Assembly: GCF_017654505.1 (NCBI RefSeq)
Contig: NC_054536.1
Location: 11,457,794-11,521,793, forward strand
Length of the DNA stretch: 64,000 nt
Reading direction: 5' to 3'
Origin: Polyodon spathula
Lineage: Eukaryota; Chordata; Actinopteri; Acipenseriformes; Polyodontidae
The translations under genes were made by a program, and so were the position numbers. Below, piece after piece: positions 59,418-64,000 of this stretch (positions are counted from its first letter, which is position 1; each line of letters opens with the position of its first letter). The notes beneath the pieces were generated by a model. It made no database searches. It saw only the letters and a list, made by a program, of their open reading frames with translations, and had not been told where the DNA came from.

Positions 59418-60324
59418 ATACGACCTCTTGTGGTATAAAAATAAATAATAAACCACTGCTATTTTCTGATCAAGATTATCTTTTGGAACAGGCTTTATTG
59501 TGTTTGTATGGCAATTTTGCTTCTAACTTCCTTTACTGATTTTTAAGGCAGGCTTTCATTGTTTATAAAATCCATGAGGAAAAAGCAAATATTGAGCAGC
59601 TTGCAATTCATTTATCTCTGTCTGGTTTTTGTACCGGGTTACAGTTGCAGTGACCGAATGGCATAAAACCCAGACGGGTCCTGTTATTCCTCAAATGCCT
59701 TATCGGTTTGTTTGTTTTTCCGATACATATGCAGAAATGGCTCTATTTAAAATCCAAAGTATTGTCTAAGCCAGGGATGTGCAGATGCGCCTTTTCTCAA
59801 TCCTGGCCCAGATTGCTAGTTTAGAATGGGTGGTAAGGTCTGTCTCAATGCAATTACTTAATGTAAGTTGGGCATACAAATATATCCATGTATAATTTTA
59901 AATATTCCACTTTGGAGTGTATGATTATAAACTGATATGTTTACAACAGAAACAAGGACTGGTAAACTGCTGGGATACCTTTGCAATATGATGTAAAAAC
60001 AGAATGAGATTGGAACTGAACCCTCAGCAGCTGGTTTATAAAGCGACTATTTTACCACCAGGTCTGCTTTGAAGGAAGATTTAAGATACTCTATTATCAT
60101 AAGTATGTATGTTATTTTATGAAATAGATTGCATATACAGCAGGCATTGGCAGATTACAAAAAAAGCCAGTGGGTGCATACAACTCATCAGCTCAACCTC
60201 AGAAAAATGCTAAGAAAATGATCCAGTTTTTATCTTTCATTTTCTTGCACATTATTGTACTATGCCACGGATAACGTTTTTTTATGGACTATTTTAAGTT
60301 TACAAATTAGGGATTTATGTCTGG
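59413..60324. other. Unassigned DNA
   Basis: No transposon or coding signature. Confidence 0.45.
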
Positions 60325-60553
60325 GTGGTTGTAACAAAGTGCCCGCCCCTGTGTATATTATCTGTTATGTGTTGCGTGTGGTGTGTTTAAATGTTGGTGT
60401 ATAGACATTGGTACACGGGATATAAACGGGTCTGTGTAACACGAGTGTTTAAAAATGTATATGTGTATTTAGGCACGAGGATTGCACAGCACTTCACGTG
60501 CAAGTAAAATGTAGTAATATGTGAGCACGGGGAATTGCACTTTATTAATTCAC

Positions 60554-60600
60554 GTGCTGGGATTCAAGTGAATAATTAATTGGTAATTGAATCCCAGCAC
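60554..60600. repeat. 14-bp inverted repeat in LTR
   Basis: 'gtgctgggattcaa' (60554-60567) is mirrored by 'ttgaatcccagcac' (60587-60600) around a 19-bp AT-rich loop. Copy 1 differs at this position. Confidence 0.9.
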
Positions 60601-60686
60601 AATAGTATATATAGATGCACGTTGTCACATACTGCGGTTGGGTGTTCGGTGAGCGGAGAACGGGATTGGAGACGGAGGAAATAAGC

Positions 60687-60738
<52 letters not shown>
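60687..60738. repeat. (AGT)n microsatellite
   Basis: About 17 units, at the position of the (AAT)n tract in the sister LTR. Confidence 0.95.
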
Positions 60739-61010
60739 ATGATAAGAGGAGAAAGTATCCGCTCACCGTGTTTGTCAGTGTCTGTGCGTGCACCGTTTTG
60801 TTAAGTTTAGTCTGTTTTCGTTTGTCTATTTATTTTGGCGTAGAGTGCCGTGTCCTGTGTTTTTCGTGTTTGTGTAAACCTTTTATTTGGTATTAAACCG
60901 GCGCCAACAGGCGTCTTCATCACTTCATTTCATCCGTCCTGTGTTTTGTGTATTGCATTACCTTTCCTGGTTCTGACGCCGCCCACTTCGGCCGTCTCTG
61001 TGACAGTGGT

Positions 61011-61345
61011 ATATGGGTAACACAAAAATAATCAATTCAAGAGTAAAGAATGACATACTCTGTATGTATGTCTTGTCTCTCATAATTATTTTTGCGTTAC
61101 CCACTTTGAACTATATCTGCCTAAGCAGTGGGTCTTTATCCATACCCAATGATTAGCCGGCTTGTTACAGACCCATGAAAATAAAGTATTGAGTTGAGTA
61201 GAACTGTCAAGTTCAGGAATACTAACTGCTGTCAGCAGACAGTGATCATGGTAGTATCATTACATAAAAATACATTCTGAAATGATAAAGCAAATGTAGC
61301 ATAAAGAACCACTTTATCAAAACAAAACTGCCACTTAAACAAGAG
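61011..61345. other. Unassigned DNA
   Basis: Short spacer between the family A solo LTR and the gag-only element; nothing recognised. Confidence 0.5.
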
Positions 61346-62013
61346 TGCCAAAAACAAAGCCAGTAACCCTAATGGGATATATATAGCAGGGAGAGGGTTA
61401 ATTCCTCCCTACTAAGAAAAAAACAAAAAATCGGGTGGTTAATCAAATTTTAATAATTACATATTTCGTCAGGGAACCATTTAGTGTACCATGGTTAATA
61501 TCCCCTGCTTGGAGTGGGGAACAGGCATTGTAATAAAAAAACATGTGCAAAAGCACATTGGTTTAGTTTAATTGTTGTTTAATTATATTTGTTAATTGTT
61601 TATTATTAATTATCCCCTGCACCTGGTGATCATTGTAAATTAGAGCTAGATGCAGGGTATTTAAAGGAAACAGCCAGTCTGTTCAGGGCTGCTGGTATGT
61701 ATAGAAGCCCACTTGATGGTGTGCTCGGGCGTGGAAAAAGAAAGGTAGTGTAAAACCTTTTAAATTTGTGTTCAACCTGTGTGGTTTTTTTTTTTTTTTT
61801 TTTGTGTCAGGTAAACAGCTTAGCCATCCTGTGAGATAGTTAGGTTCCTGTTTGTGTGTTGAAGTGCTCGGGAAAACGAGCTAGGTGGGTTTTTTTTTGT
61901 TTATTTCATTTTGTGTCATTATTAAAAATAATGCGTCAGCGCTGATAAAAATTAATTTCTGTATCCTTCATTGAAAGGGGCAATGAACGACCATGAGTGG
62001 CAGCCAGGTTACA
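61346..62013 (+). repeat. 5' LTR of the gag-only element
   Basis: The right end CCAGGTTACA abuts the primer-binding-site-like sequence. The left end is set by alignment with the polypurine-tract junction of the 3' LTR and is approximate. A segment at about 61430-61550 has no counterpart in the 3' LTR. Confidence 0.65.
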
Positions 62014-62053
62014 TATGGTGGCAGCAAGTGTGGGCTCCCCTAAAGACCCAGAA

Positions 62054-62620
62054 ATGGACACTGATTTAAAAGCATTGGTCGAGCAGATCAATAGGAACAC
62101 CGCTGCTCAGAAGGAGCAGAACACGAGATGGAGACAGGAAAGGGGCTACCAGAGCCAACTGAGCTGGAACTGGTACTCCAAAAGTGGGAACAGGCAAGAG
62201 TGGCATCGTTGTCTGCAGCCCCAGAGGGAGAAGCCCCGCTGTCTCCAACTCTAGAGGGAGAAGCATTGCTTGGAGAAGCCCTGTTGTCTCCTGTATGATG
62301 GAGCGACCAGTACAGCCAACAGAGCAAGAGGTATCACCAGTGGTTACAGTGAAGGGGGAGGAGGTGAGGAGCCCACATCCACCACAGCCCCAACCACTGT
62401 GATACAGTCGGGCGCTACTCCAGGTGATCCCTTGCCCCTTGCTCCTGCCGGTCTGCCTAGACCTGGAGCCCCAGAGTCTGCACCATCGGCCGCAGCTCTG
62501 CTCCCGGTTCCCTACTCCACTCTTCCTTATAACCCAGACATCGCTGGGCTGTTGCCAGATGTCACTTGGGCTCCCCCTGTTCAGTGCTTTGCTCCTACTG
62601 GGTGATTGGACATAGCTGCG
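62054..62620 (+). pseudogene. Degenerate gag-like region
   Basis: From the ATG at 62054 the frame begins 'MDTDLKALVEQINRNTAAQK', then 'EQNTRWRQE', a charged helical start like that of many fish Ty3/gypsy Gag proteins. The reading frame then shifts, and the remainder is split over three frames as proline-, serine- and glutamate-rich text to about 62620. No CCHC knuckle or other catalytic domain is seen. Assignment rests on position after the primer site and on the N-terminal look. Confidence 0.5.
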
Positions 62621-62814
62621 CCGGTCCCCAGGTGAAGACCTCTGCCCGCTGTTCTCTGGCCGTCGCTTCAGTCACCCCTGTCATTCCGGTGGGGTCCTGT
62701 GTCGCCTGTTCGCGGTCCCTCCCTGGAAGCACCAGTGTGACCAACAAACCCTCAAGCCCGCCCGTGGAAGAGATGGGACTTGAGGTTTGGTGGTTTTGTA
62801 AGGGTGGAGAGAGG

Positions 62815-63327
62815 TGGCCGTTAAATGACCAGTGTCTTAAAAAGACATTGGGGAGGATATGTGAGCAGGGCTATGGTTAATTCCTCCCTGCTATGAAAAA
62901 TAAAAATAAATGCACATTGGTTTAGTTTAATTGTTGTTTAATTATATGTGTTAATTGTTTATTATTAACTATCCCCTGCACCTTGTGATCTTTGTAAATT
63001 AGAGCCAGGTGCAGGAATTTAAAGAAAGCAGCCAGTCTGTTCAGGGCTGCTGGTGTGTATAGAAGCCTGCTTGATGGTGTGCTCAAGCGTAGAAAAGGAA
63101 GGTAATGTAAAACTTTTTTCAATTTGTGTCAGGTAAACGGCTTAGCCATCCTGCGGGATAGTTGGGTTGCTGTTTGTGGGTTGAAGCTCTCTGGAAAATG
63201 AGCTAGGTGTTTTGTTTTTCATTTTGTGTCATTATTTAAAATAGCACATCAGCGCTGATAAAATTCAATTTCTGTGTCCTGGGTCTTGCATTGAAAGGAG
63301 CAACAAATGATCATGAGTGCTGGTCAA

Positions 63328-63328
<1 letters not shown>
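62815..63328 (+). repeat. 3' LTR of the gag-only element
   Basis: Starts TGGCCGTTAAATG right after the polypurine tract and shares long blocks with the 5' LTR, for example 'cacattggtttagtttaatt' and 'cagccagtctgttcagggct'. The last few bases run into a (TA)n array, hiding the terminus and any target duplication. Confidence 0.65.

Positions 63329-63385
<57 letters not shown>
63329..63385. repeat. (TA)n microsatellite
   Basis: About 57 bp of TA starting at the end of the 3' LTR. Confidence 0.95.
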
Positions 63386-63386
<1 letters not shown>

Positions 63387-64000
63387 CCAGAAGGTATATC
63401 TATTCTCAAGGTCACAGGGCTATTAGACAAATAGAAACAGTCTAGCTGGTTTTGACAGACCACCGGATTATTTTCTCATTCAGTGCATTTATTTTACCAC
63501 CTCTATGTTCAGCCAGAAAATATGCAACATCTGTATTGATTATGATTTTTATTATGTGAAGTTTTAACACATGAGCCAGAGTAATTAAATGTGAAACAGT
63601 TTGTGTAATTAAAACATCCAGACTGAACATGCCAATCGGGTCATATAATAAATCTGCTCAAATACAGTAATGATTGATATGAGTGGAGCATGAAGGTCAG
63701 TTTAAACATGCTCCCTTTATCTTCTTAATTCTAATTTTCTAGCATGTGTTTAATTGCACATATGCTCTGAAGACATCTGCCTTACATTGGTTTCCAGTGA
63801 CTACGAGAGAAGCTACTGGTATCAAAGCTTGATCACAAAATCATACAAACCGAAGATTTGTCCCTTGGGGATATTACCCAGCCTTGTTTTCTTTTTCTTT
63901 ACTCTTTCTTACTCTTACTCTTTTCTCTTTATAAGTGAATCCAAGTTTATATTGCACAGACACAAGCAACATAAAAGAGCCTCACTGTGTAGGTCAGGTA
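63386..64000. other. Unassigned DNA
   Basis: Nothing recognised to the end of the window; a 'ttctttactctttcttactc' pyrimidine-rich run lies near 63894. Confidence 0.5.

Larger units (their letters stand above)
60330..61005 (+). mobile_element. Solo LTR, family A copy 2
   Basis: Begins TGTAACAAAG and ends CTCTGTGACA, flanked by the exact 5-bp duplication GTGGT (60325-60329 and 61006-61010). It is the sister of the minus-strand LTR at 3907-4572. LTR signals include a TATA-like 'agtatatatagatgc' near 60604 and 'ggtattaaacc' near 60889. It carries (AGT)n at 60687-60738 and a 14-bp-armed inverted repeat at 60554-60600. Length 676 bp; the long plus-strand frame here with a serine run is just the translated microsatellite. 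Confidence 0.9.
61346..63328 (+). mobile_element. Non-autonomous LTR retrotransposon (gag-only)
   Basis: Two related LTRs in the same orientation, 61346-62013 and 62815-63328, surround about 800 bp. Just after the first LTR is a primer-binding-site-like 'tggtggcagcaagtgtggg' (62016-62034), and just before the second is a polypurine tract 'agggtggagagagg' (62801-62814). The interior holds a short gag-like start and proline-rich text but no protease, RT, RNase H or integrase. The LTRs differ by many substitutions and a length change of roughly 150 bp, so the insertion is old. It would have depended on another element for replication. Confidence 0.75.

Noticed and set aside
60615..60896. Plus-strand frame with a long serine run
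   Set aside because: The serines come from the (AGT)n tract of a solo LTR; there is no coding signal beyond it.

Overview
The window reads as vertebrate, most likely fish, intergenic or intronic DNA. There is no bacterial gene organisation. Long AT-rich stretches without open frames alternate with long (TA)n, (GT)n, (TC)n and (GA)n microsatellites and many decayed transposons of the kinds usual in ray-finned fish: Tc1/mariner, hAT, L2-, CR1- and L1-like LINEs, a tRNA-derived SINE and many solo LTRs. The SINE at 42237-42638 and several LTRs resemble repeats I associate with sturgeon or paddlefish DNA. That lineage call is recognition from memory, not a search, and is only moderately confident.

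Layout. 1-3000: no recognisable gene. 3001-5560: an L2-like LINE on the minus strand, split by a complete solo LTR (3907-4572) with 5-bp target duplications. 5664-6369: a second LTR-like block. 6480-7130: the 3' end of another L2-like LINE. 8192-11984: a 1.8-kb tandem duplication carrying a LINE reverse-transcriptase fragment. 12073-14766: two Tc1-like elements. 14767-27800: mostly unassigned, with solo LTRs at 18525-18892 and 21467-22153. 27801-29519: a cluster of three LTRs. 29520-35370: mostly unassigned, with a TAAT-rich stretch near 31200-31650. 35378-38396: a hAT transposon with a dead BED-finger transposase, itself holding a solo LTR. 39133-39420: a truncated LTR. 39948-40090: the one credible host coding exon, a 46-codon terminal exon candidate. 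40511-41900: a third Tc1-like element. 42237-42978: a SINE beside a hAT MITE. 44800-46310: an L1-like LINE fragment. 48385-48825: a Harbinger-like remnant. 51836-52523: a solo LTR. 60330-61005: a second copy of the first LTR family. 61346-63328: a gag-only LTR element with both LTRs.

The clearest structure is the LTR record. Six solo LTRs can be bounded to the base by TG...CA-like termini and exact 4-5 bp target duplications. Several fall into families with members in both orientations, and two sit inside older transposons, giving a relative order of insertion. No intact transposase, polymerase or host gene was found, and I saw no sign of a novel defence, biosynthetic or regulatory system. 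The item most worth following is the exon candidate at 39948-40090. The item most likely to be an assembly problem is the duplication at 8192-11984.
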